Of a stretch of 64,000 nt of DNA, positions 40,792 through 50,908 are shown in pieces. A program made the position numbers and the translations under genes. The DNA is taken from assembly GCF_949628215.1 (NCBI RefSeq), contig NC_134276.1, forward strand, positions 105,376,756-105,440,755, written 5' to 3'. The stretch comes from Phalacrocorax aristotelis. Its lineage: Eukaryota; Chordata; Aves; Suliformes; Phalacrocoracidae. Below the pieces are notes generated by a model. That model saw only the letters and a list, made by a program, of their open reading frames with translations. It ran no database searches and was not told where the DNA came from. Within the stretch, counting starts at the first letter, position 1. Each line of letters begins with the position of its first letter.

Positions 40792-40905
40792 ACTGGAATC
40801 AGATTAAACGTCGGATGCAACTTTTTAACAGGTAAGGGTAATAAGCATTGGAACACCCTACCAAAGGCTGTCATGTCTTCCCTGGAAATAACAAAATCTT
40901 GGTTT
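40792..40905 (+). mobile_element. Probable old CR1/L3-type LINE 3' fragment
   Basis: The run AGATTAAACGTCGGATG...AACTTTTTAACAGG...GGTAATAAGCATTGGAAC, then ACCCTACCAAAGGCTGTCAT and CTTCCCTGG, keeps the order of the CR1-clade 3' block (AGATTGGATATTAGG..., AGCACTGGAACAG, ...TCTCCATCCCTGG). Divergence is high and no tail repeat survives. Upstream sequence back to about 40560 may belong to the same insertion but I could not support that. Confidence 0.5.
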
Positions 40906-43900
40906 TAATGAGTCAGGTAGGTCAAGCTGAGTATTTTGGGTGTGAACACATGGCCTTTCTCAAGCCCAAACGTACACTGACTCCAAACCTTATGTGCACA
41001 CTCACCTGCACATACATCCGGAGGCTCAGGTTTGAGAGCTTCCCAGCTACAGCAGTGGAAGAGGCTCAAGGACAAACTACCCCTTAATGTCCTCCTTCCT
41101 TCCCCCTGCCTTGGGCATAAGTCAGTGACCAAAGAAGGAGGTGGCAAGGCTGACACAGGCTGACTTATATCTGCCAAACACAAACACAGTGCTAACACTC
41201 ATCCTTCCTCACACAACGGCAGCTGGAACCTTGTGGTACACCAGGTGACTGCACTGGTCGGTTTCCCAGGATGAAAAGGGTGGGATTTTGTTGGGGAGAG
41301 TCATGGGTGGGACATTGTTTTGCTATGTTTTCTTTTAAAACATGTCACCATATGGTTTCCGTGTTTTGAAGTAGTGAACTCCTGCTCTGCGCAAAGGAGA
41401 ATGGTTTTCCTATGCAGGGGATGGGTGAGTTTTTATGAACCATGGAAAGTCATGCTGTTCATTGGCAATGACTTGAGTACACACATTTTTCAGTTCATAC
41501 TGGAGAATATAAAACCCAGTAAACATCAGGGAGGAAAGAAGGTTGCCTGGTGTGGTTATGATCTGGACCATGACATGCACATTTCAAAATGTCCTCTTGG
41601 GAGGAAAAAAATCTGAAAATATTACAGACAAGGGAGCAGAGAAGTGCAAGGGTTCTGAGAGCGGGTAGGTAATCTGGGAAACAGCCTTGAGGCTATGATG
41701 AAATCTCTGAAACTCAGACTACATCAGAGAGCAAAAGTTTGGGTTCATTTAGAGGTTTCTTGCCCTGTTCTCCTAACACCTTGAGAGGCAGGCTGCCTCC
41801 ATGGGTGCGTGTGTTTTGTACACTGCTTTGTAACCCTATTCCAGGTCACAAGAGACAGGAATGACATTTTGTAGCATGATGTATAGTGGAGGTAGGGTGG
41901 TTGTCTAGTGGACCTGCTTTGGTTTTTCTCCTGCTGAAGATCGTGATGGATTTTCTAAGGACCACTTGTTCAGATCAACTTAAGATCAAGCTATTCTCTG
42001 CTCTGTCCGTATGTAATATCTGCTAGGCACTTCATTTGTTTATTTCTTTGCAACTTTCTTTGCAAAATGGCTGCTGGTGATTTTCAAGACTCCTATTTGG
42101 CGATATTCTGGGTGTCCAGTAAAGAGGGAAATAATTTCCTGGGGTTACATTGCAGTATCATGTAATAGAGCTCCAGGGAGATTTACCAATTCCTTTCCAC
42201 ACACCCCCTCCCGGAACAACGGTGAAAATGGAGTTATGATACTTAGTGATTTCCACCTTTTAACTTCCTGAAATGGAAACCATAATGAAATACCACGCAC
42301 GCTATAGTACTGTATGGTCAGGAAAACTAGACAAAGTCTTCCATTGTACCAGCCTGTTACGGGAGAGGATCTGCCTACTTTGGTGTAACAGGATGTGCTG
42401 CATATTTTGTAGTTTTGCCCAGTGCTCCAATCCCTGTGGGCTAAACCTTTTCAACAACAGCAATAAAAGAAGAAAAAGGCTGAGGCCCTTCTCTTATACC
42501 ACTTTTATTTTAGGGGGATATTAAATACAAAGAGTTTCACTCTCAGTGGAAATTGTCCAACTGACTCCAGGATACTGTGTAATCATTAGGAACTGGAAAA
42601 ACTCAAACTGCCTGTCTGTAGTGGCTTGGATAAGACCTGCTGGGTGCATTCCAGAAATGAATATTGCAGCTGTGATGAGACTTATGTTTGGTCTCTTCTT
42701 TCAGGATGAATTGTGCCCTTATGCCCAAGGCCAGCAAAAGCCTTATGCACCATTGGAGACCCATTTAAGCCCTTAAAATAAGACTAACAGCATTTAAATG
42801 GTACATGGACCTCCTGGCCCTTTTGACAGAAGCTACAAGATATGTCCTAATCATTAAAATGTATGCTTTCCACTGTGAAAGACAGTAAAATATATTCAGA
42901 AAACTACCTCCCTGTCTTATGTGTTCTTTTCTCATTTCTTCACAGAGTATCCTAGCCTGCAAAAGTGTCTAAAACACTTGCATCTGAAAAGGGATATTGC
43001 GTAGCCTTCAGCTGACACTGCAGCCTGTTTGTGTCCTTCTGATGTTCCTCAGCAGTAGTAGCAGGACTGTCCGCTCTAGGAAGTAGTGCAGCTGGATAGG
43101 AGGAGATCTGGACAGCAGAACAGTTAGTGCTAAGGATGTGACATCCACTCAGTATGCCTTTAGGTGGATTTATGTGGTCTAGCTCTAATCTAGTCCTGTG
43201 CCTTGTATGCCCATGGAAGCGTATCTTCCAGTTGAGTCTCATCCCAAAGGAATGCCATTTGTGTGCTCCATGACCCCTACCTGGTGCAAACCAAAGCACA
43301 GTAAGCGGAGATGATCGGCAGAGTCACTCCAAAAGCACGTTCATGATCCCACCCTAGATGCATCCTGTGCGCACCTACATGCCTTCTTAGACAACATACA
43401 AGACAAAGAAGTGCTCACAAAGTGCTCCTACTTGCATATTAATGTTGCAGAAGTAACTGTGGGGAGAGCAACTTGCAGGGTCTCCACATTTCCCTTTCAT
43501 GGCAAAGATTTCTATTTCCGGTGAGGACAAGCCAATGAAGCCTAGCGCCAGGCAGTGGTGCCACCTGACAGTGCTCCCCCTTGCTCCTGCCTCAGAGGAC
43601 CTGCAAAGTTCTCTCTCCCCGAGTTTCAGGGCAACCAGGATTCAAATGGAAAAATCTGTGCACGCGGCACCCAGAACTTGATATCTTAAGTGGTGCAGCG
43701 TGTGTATTAATGCCAGGTGAGATCTGGCAAGTGAATGTTTGTTTTAAATTTCTCTTTAATCACTCTTGCAGTTTTAACTTTGAAGTCTAGGGAAGTACAT
43801 TTTCTGGTTTATGCCTCAGATGACATGGAAAAAGATATTCCACCTACAGTACTGGAATATCATTTATAGATGTGTAAATTCATAAAGCTATGCCTCTAAC

Positions 43901-43950
43901 AGTTTGCCCACATGGAACTATCCCAATTTGCATCAACTGAGAACTTGACT

Positions 43951-43965
43951 AAAAAAAAAAAAAAA
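43951..43965. repeat. A15 homopolymer
   Basis: An uninterrupted run of 15 A. No retroposed gene is recognisable upstream. Confidence 0.9.
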
Positions 43966-45701
43966 GAGGAACTTTTGAGGCATTTCTTTTACTATAATTG
44001 CCCCAGTATTTCAGATCCAGCTGTCTCAGAATATATACAAGAACGTATATCCAGCCCATGTGCGAAAAAGAACAAACCAGATTTGGGTAGAATTGAGGGG
44101 AGGCTATTTGCCTGCTAAATCAGCATTGAATTAGTTTTTGTTTACATGTGGCTCATTAAAAATTTTAAGGCACATAGCTGGCTGAAAGGGTGGATTCACA
44201 AATGGAGCTGGGAGGACAGGGAGAAGCTGAACATACAAATCTTTGGAAAAATATTTAAAGAAATAATGATAAAAAGCGGTAAGGTTTGGAAGGGTACAAG
44301 AATACTTGGATTTATTCAAGTTCTGGTTTTCTACTACAGATGTTCTGCTAACTAGAGGAGAGATGTTCAGAGACCACATATTGGCTGTAAAATTCTAGGA
44401 CTGAGATTAATTAAATGTCTGCTGCTCCTCATACAAACTAGACTCCAGAGTTTTTCAGGCCTTCTAGTCTTCTAAAAGAACAGCTGTAGAATACATCATG
44501 TGCATATCTTGCACTCCTAAAATGTATTTTTATAACAAGTGTCCTTTTTTTATAAGGAAAGTTAAACATCTTACCCTTCCTCTGATTATCTTGCTGCTGT
44601 TCAGAAGAAAAGGATAAGGGTCTGATACTTACTGTACTAACATCTGATACTTCCTGCAGAGCACTGCCTCCACCCAACGTGTGTTTTTAAACAAAATTCA
44701 TAGCAGGTTCAATGGTCACAATTATTCACTTATGTTATGGTTTATGTGAGTTCCTTTCTTGCAACAGTTGTAGGAAGGTGAGGACCCCACTCCAGTCTAT
44801 TCTCTAGGTCAGTACCTAGGAAATATAATTTGTCATTCACACCTCCTTTTCCACCCGACTGGACAATGTCATAGCTTCTTTTGATCAGTAAATTCACCCC
44901 TCCTCTGGATCCTGCTATGCAGGCAAGAGGTATGCTTTTATTATGTGATATATTTTTATATACGGTTAATCTTGCAGAAATCTCTTTTCCTCCTCCATAA
45001 GTGGATACCCTAACAATTTGATTTCTAGCCAGGCCTCAGACAGTTTCCTATTTTAATTTGATACAGTACCCACAAATTCACAATATTCTTGTGTCGTTAC
45101 ACTAAAACAATACAGCTATTCAAACGGTGCCCAACCCAGCTTTTACACCGTACCCCTTATGGCTGCCTCCTTAGCTCTTACAGAAAAATGAAACTGATGT
45201 CAAATGTAAAATTTTCGGCCTGCTGGAACTGTTACATACTCGATACATTACTTACACATGCCACTTATAAAAACATAAACCCCGAGCCAAAGGCGTCTCC
45301 TTCACTCCCACATGGCTGTAGTTGAAGAAGATGTCATTGACCATAAAGAAGCAAGTAAAATATTTTGCCTTAAAGCTACAGTGCTTCACACCAAAAAGAC
45401 ATTTCTTACCAAATATGACTGCTTAAAGCTCATGATTTTATTGTAACTGAAGATTTTTTTTTTTCTAAGACTGGCCAATTACAGCAACTACAGGTGGTGG
45501 TCATATGCAGCGGTGGCTTGCGAGGGGCACAAAGCTACAACCTGACTAATGCCATCCAGGAACTCACACACTGAGGAACACCAGCCCGTGCTTTCATTGT
45601 GAAGAAACTTTTTAATTGTTTGGGTTTTCTGAGGTAGACGTTACTTGACCTTTAAATAAATAGTTTAGGGCCTACCAAAACTTTGGACTGGACGCCAAAG
45701 T

Positions 45702-45744
45702 TGTGTGTGGAGGAATGCCAGCTGTGTGTGGAGGAAATGCCAGC
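45702..45744 (+). repeat. Tandem duplication, two 21-22-bp units
   Basis: TGTGTGTGGAGGAATGCCAG followed by C is repeated immediately as a 22-bp copy with one extra A in the GGAAAT part. Two near-identical head-to-tail copies. Confidence 0.9.
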
Positions 45745-47104
45745 CATGGAAATGAGAGAACGTGCAGCCCACAGCAAGCTTCCTGCTACTGCCTTTTCCA
45801 CATGCAATATGAGAAGGATGAAGACGTTAGCCCAGTCTCCAGAAGCACTCTCTTCCCGATGCATCTGGTAAGGCTAGCGGGAAGGATACACCAATAATGG
45901 TGATGTTGGCTTATTTATCAACCACAAACCTATTACAATATCAACGAGCAAGTTAGAGCCAGTCAAAATAACTCCCAGGGGGTCTCCATCTGAATGGGCT
46001 TTCATAGCATTCAAGCCACATGAAGTCCAAATAAGGGACAATGTTGACTATGCCGCTGTATAACTCATTCCAAATGCTAGTGTATCTAGTCCTTTCCACA
46101 ACACTAATCAAAAATATTCATCTTTAAGAGTTCATTGCCAAATTACTTATAATGAGTATTTTATTTAATAATGAGCACTTCAGAAATAAATGTCTTCAGT
46201 GGTTTTAATGCATCACCAGAGGAAACCTTTAAACGAAAAGCTTAAAACGAATAGACTCAAACATTATAATCATCATGTTTGGGTTGTTAAAACTGCTGAC
46301 AAGACCAATAAACCACGGCGGATTTGAGAGGCAGCAGCAAAGTATCACTAATAGATTTCTGGGGGACAAAGATCTGAACAGCCTCCTGCTGCAGGCAAGC
46401 TTGATCTTGCTGACATGCGTATTGAAAATGTCCCATAAAGTTAACAGAGGCTTTCGATTCTCAAGAGAGACAAAGCTGTCCCGTGTTAAGGAGTGTGTTG
46501 CTACTGGTAGCTCTTTGGACAGGGGCTTACCCAAACCGGGGTCCAGTCCCCAGCCATAGGCCTGTGTTGATCACAAGCTTATTAAATATTGTGTAGTTGA
46601 TAATACTTTAGGACAGGCTGAGCAGGCAATTTTCTTGGGTTTGATTGGACCTTCCTATAATTTTACAGAAGAAAATAATACCTCTGATAGTCATTTCTAT
46701 CACCTCTGCAATTACATAGAAATGCCAGACACTCTTAGCACCAGAACAATAAAAGCTAAACAGAATTTCTGTTTGTTCCCAAGGAGGAACACTTAAGCTA
46801 ATGGTGAAAGACAGACGGTGCTCGGTAGGAAACCTCACCTAGGCCTTGGCTGCTACCAGGGGGCTGTAGGCAGACACAGGACTGATTTGTTGACACCTTG
46901 GATTCATGGTTTTCTACCCCTAGTAATGTGACTGAGAATTGAAAAAGAGGTGATGTAAAATGGGACCCTTCTATAAGACAGTTTGAAGGACGTGTGGATA
47001 AAATGATTAGCGACTTTGTTGGCCCCTCCACGTCCCTCAAGCTATTCCGTCCTATGAGTGTTTATAATGCTTAGAGCAATATTTCTCATGTGGCTAAAAT
47101 ACTA

Positions 47105-47154
47105 TATAATCAGGTATAACTATATAATAACTGTACTGTATAATCAGGTATAAC
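47105..47154 (+). repeat. 16-bp direct repeat, 34-bp period
   Basis: TATAATCAGGTATAAC occurs at 47105-47120 and 47139-47154, in an AT-rich context with further TATATAAT words between the copies. Confidence 0.9.
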
Positions 47155-48781
47155 CAGCTACCGGGGCTGTTACTTGAAGGATTCTAAAGGGTTTCATGGA
47201 CAAACCCAGGGGGTGAAATACAGCCTGAATGAAAGCAGCTTGCAGCTCCCAGAGACTCAAGAGGACTGCGTCTTTTCACATGAGGATTGAATTGGGACCA
47301 ACGGGTACAAAACTTGCGTTGTGCCTTAGAGCTAACAGGATTTGTGGCTCTCTGTCTCTCAGTGGGGAAAGGTCAGCTTTGAGATTTCCAGGTCAGAACT
47401 GTTTGACAAGGATTTAGTGTCATCCACAACTTGGGACGTGCTGACAGGCTTTCTTGTTTAAAGGCAATGCGGTAACTGTAAAAAGAGGCTAAGAGGGCAA
47501 AACTGGGAGGAAAAAGAAGGCTATCTGTTGAAGTGATTTATCCTTACACTTTAAGACTCTCAGACTAGAAGAGGTTTCCTCTTGTATGAGGTGCGACTGA
47601 CCTATCTTTCCATTCTTGCACTGCTGAGTTATTACAGTTTCGAAATGTAAATAGGAAAGACTTCATAATCTATGTGGTAATCTGCATGGGCTAATTTGTA
47701 CCTTCCTGGAAAGCCTAGATCCTTCCTCGGTGAAACAGGGCATTGTGGAAGGTTAGCCAACTTTTCCTCTCATTTGGGAAATCAAAGACAACACGGGAGA
47801 CAAGCAGTGAGACGCACCATTTAATTACCGCTAACCCTTCTAAGCATTCCTGTTTTTCCTAGGCTACATGGGTGGACGGTTGGAATTATGCTGTAGCATG
47901 GGACAACATTACACCGGCCTCTTGTGTACCATATGCCTTTTCATTGACAAACTAACACATTTTTAATGAGAGTTTCTGAGGTCGTTATCCAAACTGCATT
48001 CCTTATCCCGGATCTCATCTTTAGCACCTCTCCCAGAGGTATCTGGGAGTTTGGACCCAGGCATATATGTGAATCCAGGGCTTGTTCAGGTCCCAGTGAA
48101 GTCAGTTAAAATATTGGTGCTGAACAGATATCCACTAAGCTCAAATGAAAAGTAAAAGCCATCCAAGGAAAATAGTGGGAGACAAATGACAGGTTCTTTT
48201 TTTTAATCAAAATATGCCGCCTTCTTCTCTCTCCCTCCCTTATAAATTTTTTTTCAACTGTCTTGACTTTATAACTACAGTAACTGAGAAAATGTTTAAA
48301 TTTTAAAAGGTTGGATACTCCTGGACCAATGCCCCAAAAATGAATGTGACCTTCCTGATACATAACTCTTAATTTTGGAACTTAGTGATTCCAGTCAAGA
48401 ATTTTTGGTGTTGATAAAATACTGAAATGTCGAAAAAGAAATACCAGGAGTTTGAGAAATGAACTTTTTGTTCGCAGGTATCACGATTTCCGGAAAAACG
48501 GAAACAGAAAAAAGAACACCTGCAAAACTTCGGTGCGTTACGTATTTCATAAGCGTAACCTCAGGGTTATGTTAATGGAATCACTTACATGGGAATATTA
48601 ATTTTTGAGACGTCTGTTGCATTAGTTAACCTGTTCTTTGCAGAAGTGTTAGACTCTCGAAGCAGGCTCCGGACGCTGCGGAGGCAGGTGCCGGCCTGCC
48701 GTTCTCCGCGCAGCGGGCCACCACCCCCACCACCACCACCACGGTCCCCGTCCTGCGAAGGTCTCCAACCTGCGCAGCGTT

Positions 48782-48929
48782 ACGTGTGCGCACGTCATGC
48801 CCTCGCAGGCGGAGTGGCCGGGCTGACACACGCCGTTTGCAGGCTCGGACGGGGCTGGAGCGCCATATCCCTTTCGGAGCCCCGCAGCTAGAGGCTAGCA
48901 CCTGCTCCTGGCACCCGTCGTGGCACGTG
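48782..48929. promoter_or_regulatory. Cluster of ACGTG-core (bHLH/HRE-like) motifs
   Basis: ACGTG cores occur at 48782-48786 (+ strand), 48791-48795 (minus strand, within a CACGTCA word that also fits a CRE half-site) and as the full E-box CACGTG at 48924-48929. Such cores can bind HIF, MYC/USF-type bHLH or CREB factors. They also occur by chance in CpG-rich DNA, so this is a motif call only. Confidence 0.3.
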
Positions 48930-49402
48930 GAGAGGAGACAGGCGGTAACAGGGCTGCCGTTCCCCACGCCTTTCCCGCGTTTGGGTGGGTGCAAGGCGAG
49001 GCGCCCGGGGACGCCGGTCGCCTACGGCAGCGGGAGGGAAGCCAGCAGGGTCGCGCTCCGCCGGGGTCCCGCTCCTGTCGCCCTCCCGGAGCCCCGGCTG
49101 CCGTCCAGCCCTTGATCTCGGCGGAGAGCGCTGTTTGCCGGTCTCCCCTCGCTCTCCGGGCAGCGTCGGGGCGGAAAGGGCGGCTGGAAAAGTAAGCGGG
49201 GACATCTGCCCTTTGCGGCGTCCCCGCCGGAGCGCGAAGCGGGGGGAGGAAGACGAGGGGATAGGGTGCGTGGATGTGTGTGTCAGCCGGCGGGGGGATG
49301 ATCTAAGTATCTGAAGTCATTCAAAAGGTCAAAGCAAGCATTAACTCTTCCCCGCCCTCCCTCCTCCTCCTCCTCGGGGGAAATCACAGCCCGCCCGAAC
49401 TG

Positions 49403-49431
49403 GATGACAGCTTGCCGGGACTTAATGACAG
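49403..49431 (+). promoter_or_regulatory. Paired TGACAG (MEIS/TGIF-type) motifs
   Basis: GATGACAG (49403-49410) and AATGACAG (49424-49431) are spaced 21 bp apart, two helical turns, about 680 bp upstream of the predicted start site. TGACAG is the known core for TALE homeodomain factors (MEIS, PREP, TGIF). An AAAGGTCAAAG nuclear-receptor-like word lies just upstream near 49324-49335. Binding is inferred. Confidence 0.3.
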
Positions 49432-49540
49432 GCTGGGTGCAGGCGAGCCGCGGCCGCCCAGACAAAGGCAGGAGGTTTGGTGCTGCCGCCCACCCCAGAA
49501 AGGTGCAGGGCCAGCGGGGACGAGCCGGGACACGGGGCGC

Positions 49541-49558
49541 GGGGGTGGGGAGGGGGGG
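49541..49558 (+). promoter_or_regulatory. G-run cluster, potential G-quadruplex
   Basis: Five G, T, four G, A and seven G occur consecutively. The last run can supply two G3 stacks, which satisfies a four-run quadruplex pattern on the + strand. It lies about 550 bp upstream of the predicted start. Confidence 0.45.
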
Positions 49559-49590
49559 CAGCGGCGCCACGCTCCGCTCCCCACAGCCCC

Positions 49591-49599
49591 CCCCGCCCC
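49591..49599 (-). promoter_or_regulatory. GC box (Sp/KLF-type)
   Basis: CCCCGCCCC is the reverse complement of the consensus Sp1/KLF GC box and sits in the promoter-proximal part of the CpG island, about 510 bp upstream of the predicted start. Confidence 0.5.
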
Positions 49600-49809
49600 G
49601 CTCCCCACGGGCGCCCCGCATCCCCGGCGCTCTCGGAAGAGCCCCGGCCGCCCCGCTCCCGTCCGAGACCAAGGCGCAAACCCGCCCCCCGGCGCCCACC
49701 CCGCCGCCGACAGCAGTGGGTCCCCGGCCAGCGGTGACATCGCAAACCCCGGGTGACTCTGTGGCTTTAAGCGATTCGAGGGAAATCTTGCGGTTTTCGT
49801 ACACAAACA

Positions 49810-49967
49810 TTTTTTTTCCTTCTTCTCCCGGTCTCGCTCCCCTCCCCGGCTTCCTCCCTCTCTTCCCCTCTCCTGCCTCCCTCTCTCCCGCTCTCTCTCC
49901 CTCCTTTTCTCCTCCCCCCGCAAACCCCCCCTCTTTCCCCCTCCCCTCAAGTTTCTCCCTCTGTCTG
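49810..49967 (+). repeat. Promoter polypyrimidine tract
   Basis: About 158 bp is almost entirely C and T on the + strand, with only a few isolated purines. CTCCCT, CTCTCTCC and CCCCTCC words are repeated. It ends about 140 bp upstream of the predicted start site. Long homopurine-homopyrimidine tracts near promoters can form triplex (H-DNA), exclude nucleosomes and bind GAGA-type or KLF/MAZ-type factors. The effect here is inferred. Confidence 0.8.
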
Positions 49968-50065
49968 ATTAAATGAGAAGGAAGTGTGGGAGTGGTGGTT
50001 TTGAAGCTCTCCCTTTAAGAGGCAGCCTGCAGTGACGAATTGTTGAAATTGCCATTGCAGGATGG

Positions 50066-50071
50066 CATTCC
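50066..50071 (-). promoter_or_regulatory. TEAD (M-CAT) site next to the TATA box
   Basis: CATTCC is the M-CAT core (GGAATG on the minus strand) bound by TEAD factors. It ends 2 bp before the TATA box. The position is unusually close to the core promoter. This is a single-motif prediction. Confidence 0.35.
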
Positions 50072-50073
50072 GC

Positions 50074-50111
50074 TATAAATTCATTGTTCCACCTCCTCTC
50101 ATCTTCACATT
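50074..50111 (+). promoter_or_regulatory. ADAMTS5: ADAMTS5 core promoter: TATA box plus initiator
   Basis: TATAAAT at 50074-50080 is followed by TCACATT at 50105-50111, which fits the initiator consensus YYANWYY with A at 50107 as +1. The first T of the TATA box lies 33 bp upstream of that A, inside the accepted range. The next ATG in frame with the protease is at 50909, which predicts an 802-nt leader. A TATA box within a CpG island is a less common arrangement and is often associated with inducible genes. The real start needs 5'-end data. Confidence 0.6.
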
Positions 50112-50423
50112 TCTCTCCCTTCTCCTCTTGTTCACATCGACAGACTGGGGATAACAACAACAACAACAGAAAAGATACAGGGAGGGGGCTTTGACAAAAA
50201 TCCGGGACGTTTTCCGCTTCTTGGGCTTTTTTCTTTTTTTTTTTTTTTTTTTTCTTTTTTCAAACCATCTCACCGGAGACGATCGAGGCGGTTTTTGGTG
50301 CCTGAATTTCTTCTCTCCCCTTCTCCTCCTTCTCTTCAAAACAAAAGGGGGCAAAAGAAGGAAAGGGAGCCCACCGGAGCCCGAGAAAGTGCCGAGTCGC
50401 AGCAGACCTGCCCCCTGTCCCCG

Positions 50424-50444
50424 CTGCTGCTGCTGCTGCTGCTG
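50424..50444 (+). repeat. (CTG)7 trinucleotide repeat in the 5' leader
   Basis: Seven perfect CTG units are followed by GTGATGGTGATGATCC. The run ends 3 bp upstream of the first upstream ATG. It could vary in length between individuals. Confidence 0.9.
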
Positions 50445-50447
50445 GTG

Positions 50448-50465
50448 ATGGTGATGATCCGGTGA
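50448..50465 (+). promoter_or_regulatory. Upstream ORF 1 in the ADAMTS5 leader
   Basis: ATG GTG ATG ATC CGG TGA encodes a five-residue peptide (MVMIR). It lies 443 nt upstream of the main start and does not overlap it. The -3 base is G (CTGGTGATGG), with G at +4, so the first ATG has a fair initiation context. Such minimal frames usually permit reinitiation. Confidence 0.6.
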
Positions 50466-50614
50466 CTACAGCAGAGAAGTGGAAGAGGAGTGGGAAGTGC
50501 TCAAACTTCTCTACTTGCCGGGTCCGAGCCTCCTCTCCTCCTTTTTCTCTCTCCCCCCCACTTTGCCTCCCCAGCAGCAGTGATTTGGGACTTTTTGCCT
50601 CTCTCTCTCCTTCC

Positions 50615-50704
50615 ATGTGCTGCCGGCTCTTCCCTGCAGAGAAACACAAAGTTCACACGCGAGCGGCTTTTGTTGACATTTTTTTCTCTCCCACTCACAC
50701 TTGA
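50615..50704 (+). promoter_or_regulatory. Upstream ORF 2 in the ADAMTS5 leader
   Basis: An ATG-started frame of 29 codons plus stop ends 204 nt before the protease start codon. Its ATG has T at -3, a weak context, so leaky scanning is likely. The peptide begins MCCRLFPAEKH and has no recognisable motif. A role in damping translation is inferred. Confidence 0.55.
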
Positions 50705-50908
50705 CTCGAGTTTGGGAGGGAGAACTTTTTTTTTTCCTTTCTTTTTTTTTTTTTTTCCCTCCTTCCCCCTTCTCTCCTTCCCTTAACTACGTTGCTGCAC
50801 TCCGCCGACCGGCTCTTTCCACCACCACCAGCCCTCCCCAACTCTCACTATTAATTACTACTCCTCATTATCACCACCGCTGCGGCCGCTCCTGACGGCG
50901 AGGCAAGC

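Larger units (their letters stand above)
40906..48654. other. Intergenic DNA up to the ADAMTS5 CpG island
   Basis: No supported gene. An A15 run lies at 43951-43965, and small direct duplications lie at 45702-45744 and 47105-47154. From about 48480 the sequence becomes richer in CpG-containing motifs (TTCCGGAA at 48488-48495, TACGTA at 48539-48544), leading into the promoter island. A TCCCAGTGAAGTCAGTTAAA-type word at 48091-48112 may be a scrap of an old amniote repeat. Confidence 0.5.
50107..50908 (+). other. ADAMTS5: Predicted ADAMTS5 5' untranslated leader
   Basis: This is the sequence between the predicted initiator and the start codon. It is low-complexity: an AAC run (50153-50168), T-rich runs (50227-50260 and 50726-50756), a (CTG)7 run (50424-50444) and CCACCACCACCA before the start. 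It contains two upstream ATG-started frames (50448-50465 and 50615-50704), both ending before the main start. I saw no compelling intron. The pyrimidine-rich composition argues for modest folding in the middle and heavy GC folding near the start codon. Start-codon context is good at -3 (A). Confidence 0.55.

Noticed and set aside
48050..48112. Possible amniote repeat scrap with CAGTGAAGTCAGT (also near 62255-62275)
   Set aside because: The CCATTGAAGTCAATGG-type motif is recognisable but too short and degraded to assign a family.
48589..49976. Many overlapping 60-190-codon frames on both strands in the CpG island
   Set aside because: They are all Pro/Arg/Ala/Gly-rich, open in several phases at once, and carry no recognisable domain. 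GC-rich DNA has few stop codons.
50191..50448. 85-codon frame in the leader (TTG start)
   Set aside because: It has no ATG start and encodes a poly-Phe run from the T tract. It is not a plausible upstream ORF.
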